Below are positions 1 to 5,269 of a DNA stretch of 6,031 nt, piece after piece. The stretch covers positions 1 to 6,031 of the forward strand of contig NZ_JACONZ010000007.1 of the NCBI RefSeq assembly GCF_014287275.1, read 5' to 3'. Source of the DNA: Anaerofilum hominis. Its GTDB lineage: Bacteria; Bacillota; Clostridia; Oscillospirales; Ruminococcaceae. Each line of letters starts with the position of its first letter. The first letter of the stretch is position 1. The notes under the pieces were generated by a model, which was not told where the DNA came from, searched no databases, and saw only the letters and a program-made list of their open reading frames with translations. Made by a program: the position numbers and the translations under genes.

Positions 1-651
1 TCGGATGCGGCCACCGGGCAGGTGGACCCCACCAGGGCCAGCGGCGAGGCCATCAAGGCGGCGCGGGACCAGAGCGCGATGAACCTGAACGAGCAGACGG
101 CGGCTTACAAGCAGTTTGTAGAGGACCTGGCACTGATCTGGTACAAGCTGTGGGCGGCCTATTCGGCGGACGGGATGGCGGTGCAGCTGCCGGACGGCCA
201 GGGCGGGCGGGAAGAGATCGTTATCCCGCAGCGGGCCCTGACCGGCATGGAAGTGGACATCCGCATCGACGTATCGCCGGCGGACCCCTACAGCGTGCTG
301 AGCCGGGAGATGGCGCTGGAGAACGCGCTGGCCCGCGGACATATCACATTTGAAGAATATGTGGAGGCGCTGGACGAGAACAGCGGGGTGCCGAAGGACA
401 AGTTCCGGGCGATACTGGAGCGGCGGCAGGCTGTTTTTCAGCAGCAGGCGGCCGGAGCAGAGGCCGGGATGACGCCGCCGGGCGCAGCGGGGCAGACACC
501 GGGCAGAGCCGCGGGAATGCCCCCCGGCGCAGGACTTTTGACGGGCGCACCGGGCCAGCTTGCGGGAGAAGGGCTTTTCGGGGCGGGCGCCGGACTGGCG
601 CAGGGCATGGCCGGGAGAGGGGGTGAGCGGAATGCTTTGCCCATTGTGTAG
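1..651 (+). CDS. Phage portal protein, C-terminal part (5' end outside window)
   Basis: The frame is already open at base 1 and ends at TAG 649-651, so about 216 C-terminal residues are present. Portal proteins form the dodecameric ring at one capsid vertex through which DNA is packaged and ejected. The stretch near the start, with SGEAIKAARDQ, a conserved LNEQ and YKQFVEDLALIWYKLW, is typical of portal proteins of clostridial siphoviruses (SPP1 gp6-like group); this is recognition by style, not a search. It is followed by a beta-rich segment (MEVDIRIDVSPADPYSVLSREM) and a helical crown or clip region with an ITFEEYVEAL motif. The last 70 residues are rich in Gly, Ala, Pro and Gln and look disordered. 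The GTG at base 22 is internal, not a start. The 3' end overlaps the next gene by 20 bases, and the scaffold and capsid genes that follow fit this role. Confidence 0.85.
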   Translation, partial: SDAATGQVDPTRASGEAIKAARDQSAMNLNEQTAAYKQFVEDLALIWYKLWAAYSADGMAVQLPDGQGGREEIVIPQRALTGMEVDIRIDVSPADPYSVLSREMALENALARGHITFEEYVEALDENSGVPKDKFRAILERRQAVFQQQAAGAEAGMTPPGAAGQTPGRAAGMPPGAGLLTGAPGQLAGEGLFGAGAGLAQGMAGRGGERNALPIV

Positions 652-835
652 AACGGAAATGAGGATCACGGCCAGCCGGACGGTGGCACGGGGAGACGAC
701 AGCCCCGACACACCGACGGCGGTATACATTGAACAGGACCTGACCTGCCGCGACCCGCACTGTGAAAACTGCGGCAAGGTGGTGCGGCAGACCCGGGCTT
801 ATCTGATCGGGGGCCCGGACGGCGGACAGACATAA
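632..835 (+). CDS. Small zinc-ribbon phage protein
   Basis: A 67-residue protein. ATG 632 is chosen because a purine-rich ribosome site (GAGAGGGGGTGAG, about 614-626) lies just before it and because the first residues MLCPLC carry the first metal-binding pair. A longer frame from 560 only adds portal-overlapping sequence. Cysteines at residues 3 and 6 (CxxC) and at 39, 44 and 47 (CxxxxCxxC, with His43) form a likely four-ligand zinc ribbon. The middle segment GDDSPDTPTAVYIEQDLTC is the most distinctive part. Short proteins of this kind are common next to portal genes in clostridial prophages, but I know of no assigned function; nucleic-acid or protein binding is a guess from the fold. Translation is probably coupled to the portal gene because of the 20-base overlap. 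Confidence 0.72.
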   Translation: MLCPLCRTEMRITASRTVARGDDSPDTPTAVYIEQDLTCRDPHCENCGKVVRQTRAYLIGGPDGGQT

Positions 836-1002
836 ACGCCGCTTGCCGGAAAAGAGCGCAGAAGCGCAGAGAAGAGGAGCCGGCCAGGACAAAAAGCGGC
901 AGGGAACGGCGCTGGGCCAAAGGGAGCCGGCGCAGAGCGGGGGACAGGCGGCGGCCAGCCCGCGCCGCAAAAAGCCCTCACCAGGGATAAAAGGAGAAAG
1001 AG
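836..1002 (+). other. Spacer before the scaffold gene, with hairpins
   Basis: 167 bases, purine-rich on the plus strand, without a credible gene. A plus-strand frame opening at 843 has no ribosome site and gives an arginine, glycine and glutamine-rich product that overlaps the scaffold gene in another frame. An 8-base tandem duplication (AGCGCAGA, 855-862 and 863-870) is present. A GCGGCG/CGCCGC stem pairs 948-953 with 963-968, and a small CCCT/AGGG hairpin pairs 975-978 with 983-986, just before the ribosome site AAGGAG at 991-996. Confidence 0.5.
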
Positions 1003-1725
1003 ATGGAAGAAGCACAGAGCAGCAGTATCACCGGCGTCCCGGCAGAGAACAGCCCCGGCATGGAAGCGGCGGCCGCACAGGGAGGACGCCTGCCGCAGGC
1101 AGACCCGGGGAAGCTGGGGAAAATGCCTGCGGGCGCAGCAGGGGCGGAAGCTGTCGGGCGGCAGCCCGCCGGCCGGAACGAACGCTTTGCCGGACAGCAG
1201 GGCAGAAGGCAGGAAGCTCGGGCCCAAAACGCCGCAGCGCAGGACGGTGCGGGGGCCGCCGTCCCCCGAAAGGACGAGGGACGCCCTGCGGCCCCCGCCC
1301 CGCAGGAGGGCCGGGGCCCCGGCGCATGGAGAGAGGAACGGGACGGCGGGAGGGCCGGGATGGAAGATCTGCAGCTGCGCGCCCAGGGCGAACAGCTGCG
1401 GCAGTACCAGCAGCAGGAGATGCGAACCGTTTTTGAAAACGATCTGAGCGCCATACGGAGGGCGTATCCAGACGAGCAGGCGAAGAGCGTGGACGAGCTG
1501 GGAACGCAGTTTATCGCCATGTGCGCAGCCGGCGTCTCCCCGCTGGCCGCCTATGAGGCCCTGCGGGCAGAGAAAAACCGCAGTTTCCGACAGCCGCCCA
1601 GCATGGGAGACGTGCGGCCCGTGGGAGGCAAAGGGTTTTACACCCGGGACGAGGTGGCGCGGATGTCGCGCAGTGAGATCGAGCGCAATTTTGAGCGCAT
1701 ACGCCGCTCGATGGACCGATGGTGA
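1003..1725 (+). CDS. Phage capsid scaffolding protein
   Basis: 240 residues. ATG 1003 is preceded by AAGGAG (991-996) at a 6-base gap. Scaffolding proteins line the inside of the procapsid, drive correct coat assembly and then leave. The C-terminal half (residues 120-240) carries the recognisable core: a glutamine-rich helix (QLRQYQQQEM), an acidic helix ending in AIRRAYPDEQAKSVDELG, a FIAMCAAGVSPLAAYEALRA helix, and the ending GFYTRDEVARMSRSEIERN followed by a basic tail (RIRRSMDRW). Basic C-terminal helices contact coat protein in known scaffolds. Residues 1-119 are low complexity (Ala, Gly, Arg, Pro, Gln), with three frames open at once, so this half is weakly constrained. An internal ATG at 1360, with GGGAGG 6 bases before it, could give a 121-residue core-only form. 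The position between portal and coat gene fits. Confidence 0.8.
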   Translation: MEEAQSSSITGVPAENSPGMEAAAAQGGRLPQADPGKLGKMPAGAAGAEAVGRQPAGRNERFAGQQGRRQEARAQNAAAQDGAGAAVPRKDEGRPAAPAPQEGRGPGAWREERDGGRAGMEDLQLRAQGEQLRQYQQQEMRTVFENDLSAIRRAYPDEQAKSVDELGTQFIAMCAAGVSPLAAYEALRAEKNRSFRQPPSMGDVRPVGGKGFYTRDEVARMSRSEIERNFERIRRSMDRW

Positions 1726-1970
1726 GCGGGAGGAAAGGGAGGCGAGACGCGACGGGGATGGGGCGGGCGGGAGGGCGCACGGCATGAGCGGCGGGCCCGG
1801 GCCCTGTCTGCGCCTGTAAAAGACGGCCGCAACAGCCCTCAAGAAGAAGGGAAGATCAGGGGTCTTGCCCCAAAGGCTGCAAAGGGCGGGGACAGGGCGG
1901 GAGGGAGCCCGCTGAAAACAGAAGCGGGGACGGCGCAGGCCGTCCCACAAAAAAGGAGGAGTTTGAACAG
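1726..1970 (+). other. Long spacer between scaffold and capsid genes
   Basis: 245 bases, very G-rich on the plus strand, with no credible coding sequence. It holds a repeated GGGCCC pair (1793-1804), a small GGGG/CCCC hairpin (1859-1862 with 1868-1871) and the perfect hairpin upstream of the capsid gene that is listed separately. I see no promoter boxes and no T-tract that would mark a terminator, so the operon transcript probably runs through. Confidence 0.5.
1927..1960 (+). promoter_or_regulatory. Hairpin plus strong ribosome site of the capsid gene
   Basis: GGGACGGC (1927-1934) and GCCGTCCC (1939-1946) form a perfect 8-base-pair stem with a GCAG loop. It is followed after 6 bases by AAGGAGGA (1953-1960), the strongest ribosome site in the window, 10 bases before ATG 1971. 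There is no T-run, so it is not a terminator. A 5' stabilising or processing element that raises capsid protein output is an inference. Confidence 0.5.
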
Positions 1971-2807
1971 ATGGCATATCAAAACTTTATCCCGGACGTG
2001 TGGTCCACTGCGATCAACCGGGAACTGGAGCGCTCGCTGGTTTACGCGGAGGGCTGCAACCGGCAGTATGAGGGCGACGTGAAAAAGATGGGCGATGCGG
2101 TGCGCATCCTGGGGGTGGGCAAGCCCACCATCACGACCACCGAGAACAAGGAGATCGTGCTGGACGACCCGGAAAAGGTGGATGACACCAGCGTGCTGCT
2201 GCCAATCCGGCAGATCAGCTATTTCAACTACCGGGTGGACGACATCGACAAGCGGCAGGCCACCGGCGGTGTGCTGGAGGCGTTGAGCAAAGAGGCCACC
2301 CAGGGGCTGGCCTTTGCGATGGACACCCATATCGCGGGCGTTGCTGCGGCGCGGGAAGCGCTCAAATACAGCGCCGCCGCGGTGCAGATCACCAAAGACA
2401 ATGTGCTGGAAGAGATCGACAAGGCGCTGGAAAAGCTGTATGAGAACGATGTGCGGCCCAACGGCAAGATCATGATGGAGATCCCGCCCTGGATGTATAT
2501 GCGGCTGAAGCAGGCCTACACCGTGCTGGACACCAACAACTCGAGGCTGCTGGAGAACGGCCGCGTGGGCCGCTACGGCAACGTGATCGTCAAGATGAGC
2601 AATAACGTGGCCCGGGACAGCGAGGGCAACAGCCTGGTGATGGTGCACACCGACAAGGCTATCGCGTTTGTCAACCCGATGACCCACACGGAGGCGTATC
2701 GCCCGGAAAAGGGTTTTTCAGACGCGGTGAAAGGCTTTGTGCTGTATCAGGCCAAGATCGTGCGGCCCAAAGAGCTGATGGTGATGAACGTGAAAGCCGG
2801 GGCCTAG
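1971..2807 (+). CDS. Major capsid protein
   Basis: 278 residues, ATG 1971 with AAGGAGGA 10 bases upstream, ending at TAG 2805-2807. It is the coat protein that forms the icosahedral head. Features I recognise: an N-terminal MAYQNFIPDVWSTAINREL segment; an early beta region with GDAVRILGVGKPTI; DDTSVLLPIRQISYFNYRVDD with a long helix behind it (DKRQATGGVLEALSKEATQG); a central helix (KDNVLEEIDKALEKLYEND); NGKIMMEIPPWMYMRLK; and a C-terminal beta stretch ending in VLYQAKIVRPKELMVMNVKAGA. This arrangement is typical of HK97-fold coat proteins of the P22 coat or clostridial siphovirus type. No maturation protease gene is nearby, so assembly probably depends on the separate scaffold. Codon use is the most regular in the window, which suits high expression. 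Reading through the TAG would add only four residues before TGA. Confidence 0.87.
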   Translation: MAYQNFIPDVWSTAINRELERSLVYAEGCNRQYEGDVKKMGDAVRILGVGKPTITTTENKEIVLDDPEKVDDTSVLLPIRQISYFNYRVDDIDKRQATGGVLEALSKEATQGLAFAMDTHIAGVAAAREALKYSAAAVQITKDNVLEEIDKALEKLYENDVRPNGKIMMEIPPWMYMRLKQAYTVLDTNNSRLLENGRVGRYGNVIVKMSNNVARDSEGNSLVMVHTDKAIAFVNPMTHTEAYRPEKGFSDAVKGFVLYQAKIVRPKELMVMNVKAGA

Positions 2808-2939
2808 AAAAACGGCTGAAAAAACGGGACCCGGCCAGAGATGGCGCGAGGGAAAGAAAAAACAGCTTGCGGGACAAAAACAAATTGCCGCAAATGGGAG
2901 GCCGGGGACAGCCCCCGGAGAAAGTGAGGAACAAGAGAG
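2808..2939 (+). other. Spacer with hairpin before the decoration gene
   Basis: 132 bases, A-rich and purine-rich, without a gene. CCGGGG (2902-2907) pairs with CCCCGG (2913-2918), leaving a 5-base loop. The ribosome site GTGAGGA (2924-2930) follows at once, 9 bases before ATG 2940. There is no T-run after the hairpin, so transcription is expected to continue from the capsid gene. Confidence 0.45.
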
Positions 2940-3272
2940 ATGGCTGCAACGAAGATCGCATTGACCAGGGTGCCGCTGAACGGCGGCACGGCCCTGCCCG
3001 CTCTTGCGGCGCTGACCGCGGAGGGCGGAGAGATCGCCTTTGACGGGCAGGACACCAAGACCTTGATCTTGGTGGAAAACAGCGGTTCCACCGCTGGGGA
3101 GATCACCTTTAAAGCGGGCAACGGCATTCAGGGTGTGGCGGACCTGACTGTGAGCGTGGCGGCGGGCGCCACCCTGGCGTTTGTGCTGGAGAGCGGCGCG
3201 TTTAAGGCAAACGGCGCAGTAAAAGTGACCGGCCCGACAAATATGAAAGTTGGGGCACTGCTGCTGCCGTAA
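2940..3272 (+). CDS. Capsid decoration or stabilisation-like small protein
   Basis: 110 residues, ATG 2940 with GAGGA 9 bases upstream, ending at TAA 3270-3272. The sequence is nearly all short beta strands, Gly, Thr and Ala: an N-terminal ATKIALTRVPLNGGTALPAL, then KTLILVENSGSTAGEITFKAGNG, VADLTVSVAAGATLAFVLESG and a KVTGPTNMKVGALLLP end. This pattern fits the small beta-sandwich proteins that follow capsid genes in clostridial siphoviruses. They are thought to decorate or clamp the head surface, though the exact role is inferred from position and composition. There is no signal peptide or membrane segment. The last 15 codons and stop are the first part of a 182-base repeat that recurs twice downstream, and the bases coding for VTGP also form one arm of a stem with sequence after the stop. 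Confidence 0.7.
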   Translation: MAATKIALTRVPLNGGTALPALAALTAEGGEIAFDGQDTKTLILVENSGSTAGEITFKAGNGIQGVADLTVSVAAGATLAFVLESGAFKANGAVKVTGPTNMKVGALLLP

Positions 3273-3313
3273 AGGGCAAAGTACGGCGGGGCAGTAAAGC
3301 CCTGGCCGGTCAC
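3225..3313 (+). other. Stem-loop A, copy 1 (spans the decoration gene stop)
   Basis: GTGACCGGCC (3225-3234) pairs with GGCCGGTCAC (3304-3313). Inside it, GGGC 3253-3256 pairs with GCCC 3299-3302, CTGC 3258-3261 with GCAG 3291-3294, and CTGCCGT 3264-3270 with ACGGCGG 3283-3289. The stop codon therefore sits at the apex. Copies 2 (3408-3494) and 3 (3590-3676) keep the fold with an 8-pair outer stem. The fold was drawn by eye; no energy was calculated. Confidence 0.5.
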
Positions 3314-3324
3314 GGAAGCGGGAG

Positions 3325-3360
3325 CGTGCGTGCGGGAGAACGGCGTGCCGTTCTCGTATG
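3325..3360 (+). other. Stem-loop B, copy 1
   Basis: GAGAACGGC and GCCGTTCTC (3336-3344, 3347-3355) form a perfect inverted repeat with a 2-base centre. An outer stem pairs CGTGCG (3325-3330) with CGTATG (3355-3360) through two G-U pairs, leaving 3331-3336 bulged. There is no T-run after it, so a terminator is unlikely. Confidence 0.55.
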
Positions 3361-3506
3361 GACGGCCGCAAAGCGTAAGGTTTTGAGCGGGCCTGCAGCT
3401 GTCCTAATGACCGGCCCGACAAATATGAAAGTGGGGGCACTGCTGCTGCCGTAAAGAAACAGGCGTGGCAGGGCAGCAAAGCCCCAGCCGGTCACGGAAG
3501 CGGGAG

Positions 3507-3542
3507 CATGCGTGTGGGAGAACGGCGTGCCGTTCTCGCATG
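3507..3542 (+). other. Stem-loop B, copy 2
   Basis: This is the same element 182 bases later. The inner perfect inverted repeat is 3518-3537. The outer stem CATGCG (3507-3512) with CGCATG (3537-3542) is now fully Watson-Crick paired. The two changes relative to copy 1 (G to A at 3508, T to C at 3539) both turn a G-U pair into a standard pair. Confidence 0.55.
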
Positions 3543-3705
3543 GACGGCCGCAAAGAGTGAGGTTTTGAGCGGGCCTGCAGCCGTCCTAATGACCGGCGCG
3601 ACCACGATGAAAGTTGGGGCACTGCTGCTGCCGTAAAGAAACAGGCGTGGCAGGGCAGCAAAGCCCCAGCCGGTCACGGAAGCGGGAGCGTGCGCGTGGG
3701 AGAAC

Positions 3706-4000
3706 CCTATTCGGTCCAAAGACGAGAGGATGTTTGATCGGCGGGGCCGCGCCGACGACCCGGACATCTGCCGAAAAAGGCGGAAAGCGTGTGAGAAAAA
3801 CACAGCGGCGGGAGGCTGATCTGGCGCTGTGTTTTGTCAAAAGGGGGAGCGCGGGAGGACAGGTGAAGGTGCGGCGGTCCGCTGCCGTTCTCCCCTTTTC
3901 ACCATGGGCAAAGACCAGGCCGGGGGCAGTACCCGGCCCCATGAAAAAACGACCGCCCCGCGGCTGCAGAGCAGGCGGGGACAAAGGGGGAAAACGACAA
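3706..4000 (+). other. Non-coding stretch rich in inverted repeats
   Basis: With the repeats before it, this makes roughly 730 bases without a credible gene after the decoration stop. Frames are open in several registers, but their products are arginine, glycine and proline-rich and look unconstrained. Hairpins visible by eye are TCGGCG/CGCCGA (3738-3743 with 3750-3755), the 11-pair hairpin at 3797-3835, an extended one centred on GGCCGGG/CCCGGCC (3918-3924 with 3932-3938) whose flanks CATGG/CCATG and TTTT/AAAA continue the pairing (3896-3947), and CCCCGC/GCGGGG near 3956-3980. A structured RNA or a decayed mobile-element remnant are both possible; I cannot name a family. Confidence 0.5.
3797..3835. 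terminator. Perfect 11-base-pair inverted repeat, possible bidirectional terminator
   Basis: AAAACACAGCG (3797-3807) and CGCTGTGTTTT (3825-3835) are exact reverse complements around a 17-base loop. Because the arms begin with AAAA and end with TTTT, a transcript from either strand would end its stem in a short U-run, as in bidirectional intrinsic terminators. The U-run is only four bases and lies in the stem, so termination may be weak. Its place between the head genes and the AT-richer insert would suit insulation of an extra gene. Confidence 0.4.
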
Positions 4001-4669
4001 GTGGCACTGAAAAAGAGCACAGTTCTGTGGGCGGTACCGGGGGATCGGGAGGAGGAGACGGAGGTCCGCAAACGCGCCTACGGCAATTATCTGAAAAATC
4101 GCAGTTCAAGCGGTCCGACAAATCTGCAGGGTACAGCATCCACCGGCTTTTTGGGCGGCGGACAGAAAGCTGGACGGCCGAGCCTGACCAGCAGCGCAGA
4201 CCCGCCGTGGGAACTGAAAGATCTTGGGAAAGAAATGCAGAAATTTCAAAACACACAGCAGACGCCTGCCGCAGAACAGACGACGTCGCTGCCGGCTGTC
4301 CCCCAGCTGTCCGCCGGCTGGGAACAGGAACAGTCACAGGGACTGTTGGAACTGGGCAGAGAAATCGGAGCGAATATTTCCAGGGCGGCGGATCATTATC
4401 AGAACGAGATGAAGCCCATCATGGACCAGGCCGGGGCTGCCATCTACAGCGAAAGCGGTATGACCCCTGGTGTGGAAGCGTTTCTCAGCCCCTATGAAGT
4501 GAGCGGGGAACGAAGTTATGAGACGCTGATGTACCCGATGCTGGCCCAGTTGGAGACACAGAGGGATGCGCTTTGGAACAGCGGCGTGGAGTTTCTTTTA
4601 GACCTCCCGGAAAAGTTGAGTACACCGTGGGGCATGCCGTCGGAAGATATGATCGACAATGGATTCTAG
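4001..4669 (+). CDS. Unassigned protein, N-terminal part of an amber-split reading frame
   Basis: Not a family I can name. GTG 4001 has AAAGGGGG 10 bases upstream and is the best start I see. The frame is open further back, to 3614 and beyond, but that part is arginine-rich and not protein-like. Protein character is clear from about 4075 (YGNYLKNRSSSGPTNLQG) onward: a Gly, Ser and Thr-rich linker, then helices such as ELKDLGKEMQKFQNTQQT, LLELGREIGANISRAADHYQ and ERSYETLMYPMLAQLETQRD. Base composition is visibly richer in A and T than the head genes. TAG 4667-4669 ends it, but the same frame continues in sense to 5269, so this is probably the first half of a once-single gene. The style resembles segments of very large internal or ejected virion proteins of clostridial phages, an inference only. 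It sits where head genes are normally contiguous. Confidence 0.5.
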   Translation: MALKKSTVLWAVPGDREEETEVRKRAYGNYLKNRSSSGPTNLQGTASTGFLGGGQKAGRPSLTSSADPPWELKDLGKEMQKFQNTQQTPAAEQTTSLPAVPQLSAGWEQEQSQGLLELGREIGANISRAADHYQNEMKPIMDQAGAAIYSESGMTPGVEAFLSPYEVSGERSYETLMYPMLAQLETQRDALWNSGVEFLLDLPEKLSTPWGMPSEDMIDNGF

Positions 4670-4705
4670 CTGGCCGGCAGATTTTGGGACTCCCCACTGC
4701 AGACG

Positions 4706-5269
4706 GTGGAAGCTTTCATCTATGCCACCCAGCTGAAAACTGCCTATGAAGATCTGGAAAAAGCGCGGGAAAAACTGGCGGCAGCCCCGGAGGACAAACA
4801 GTACGCGGCCGAAGAGGCTTACCACTATCTGCGGGTACAGAATCTGCTGGACAACCCGATCGAGCAACTGCGGCAGCACAATCAAGAGAGCAGGGAAGAG
4901 CGGCCAGGAATGGTGCAGGCCGCAGGATTGGCCCTGAATCTGCTGGGCAGCACAGCGGAAAGCCTGGCGATCCCGGCCGCCGCTACGGCAGCGGGAGCCG
5001 GCAGCGCCGGGCCATATATTGCCACTGGTATCAGCGCGGCGGAGACTTACCTGCAGGCCTATAAGAATGCAGTGAGCCGGGGACTGTCGACGGCGCAGGC
5101 GGAAGAAGAAGCGCGGATGGCGGCAGCCCAAGGGGTCATATTGGAACAGATGATAGGAATGCTGGGGAAAGAGCTTGGATTAGATAAGTACGAGGGCTTA
5201 GAAGAATTTCTGGGCGCAGTAGTTGAAAAAGTGGAAGAGTGGTGGGAGCGTTCAGAGGAAGAAAGGTAA
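4706..5269 (+). CDS. Unassigned protein, C-terminal part of the amber-split reading frame
   Basis: 187 residues from GTG 4706 to TAA 5267-5269, in the same frame as the preceding part and joined to it by sense codons (LAGRFWDSPLQT) after the TAG. No ribosome site precedes GTG 4706, which argues that this was not an independent gene. It starts with a helical, coiled-coil-like stretch (TAYEDLEKAREKLAAAPEDK to NPIEQLRQHNQES, roughly residues 13-65). An Ala and Gly-rich hydrophobic stretch follows (MVQAAGLALNLLG to TAAGAGSAGPYIATG, roughly 70-112), which could be a membrane-active segment. Next is AYKNAVSRGLSTAQAEEEARMAAAQG, and the end is acidic (EKVEEWWERSEEER). Segments of the type 'YKNAVSRGLSTAQAE' followed by 'EQMIGMLGKELGL' recur in large phage internal proteins that are injected with DNA; I give this as a resemblance, not an assignment. 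Either a pseudogene half or the end of a readthrough product. Confidence 0.5.
   Translation: MEAFIYATQLKTAYEDLEKAREKLAAAPEDKQYAAEEAYHYLRVQNLLDNPIEQLRQHNQESREERPGMVQAAGLALNLLGSTAESLAIPAAATAAGAGSAGPYIATGISAAETYLQAYKNAVSRGLSTAQAEEEARMAAAQGVILEQMIGMLGKELGLDKYEGLEEFLGAVVEKVEEWWERSEEER

Larger units (their letters stand above)
3226..3705 (+). repeat. 182-base tandem direct repeat, 2.6 copies, overlapping the decoration gene end
   Basis: Units run 3226-3407, 3408-3589 and 3590-3705 (the third is cut at 116 bases). Each begins with TGACCGG and contains the last codons of the decoration gene, its TAA, and about 130 bases beyond, including GCCGGTCACGG and CGGAAGCGGGAGC. Copies 2 and 3 still encode a gene-end peptide after an ATG (MTGPTNMKVGALLLP at 3407-3454 and MTGATTMKVGALLLP at 3589-3636) but have no ribosome site, so they look like gene-end relics. 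Copies 2 and 3 are identical for about 50 bases after the stop, while copy 1 differs there. In contrast, copy 3 differs most at its coding start (codons for P to A and N to T). The period is not a multiple of three. Confidence 0.92.

Noticed and set aside
843..1436. 197-residue plus-strand frame overlapping the scaffold gene
   Set aside because: It has no ribosome site and a low-complexity product, and the scaffold frame in the same place has a good start and a recognisable C-terminal core.
799..1977. 392-residue frame on the minus strand
   Set aside because: It lies antisense to the scaffold gene and its spacers, is rich in Pro, Ser, Arg and Cys, has no sensible domain or ribosome site, and is a by-product of GC-rich codon bias.
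649..2807. TAG recoded throughout the phage
   Set aside because: The portal and capsid genes both end sensibly at TAG with normal spacing to the next element; one split gene is not enough to claim a changed code.
3226..3705. CRISPR array
   Set aside because: The units are 182 bases and directly abutting, with no unique spacers; there are fewer than three full copies and no cas genes.
3226..3705. Diversity-generating retroelement with template and variable repeats
   Set aside because: Copy differences are not concentrated at adenines, and no reverse transcriptase is present in the window.
3614..4000. Upstream extension of the unassigned gene from a TTG in repeat copy 3
   Set aside because: The product is arginine and glycine-rich, crosses the repeat and several hairpins, and there is no ribosome site; GTG 4001 is a better start.
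3586..4071. 161-residue minus-strand frame across the repeat and hairpin region
   Set aside because: Its low-complexity Pro, Arg and Ser-rich product repeats with the DNA repeat, and there is no ribosome site. A translated intergenic repeat is more likely than a gene.
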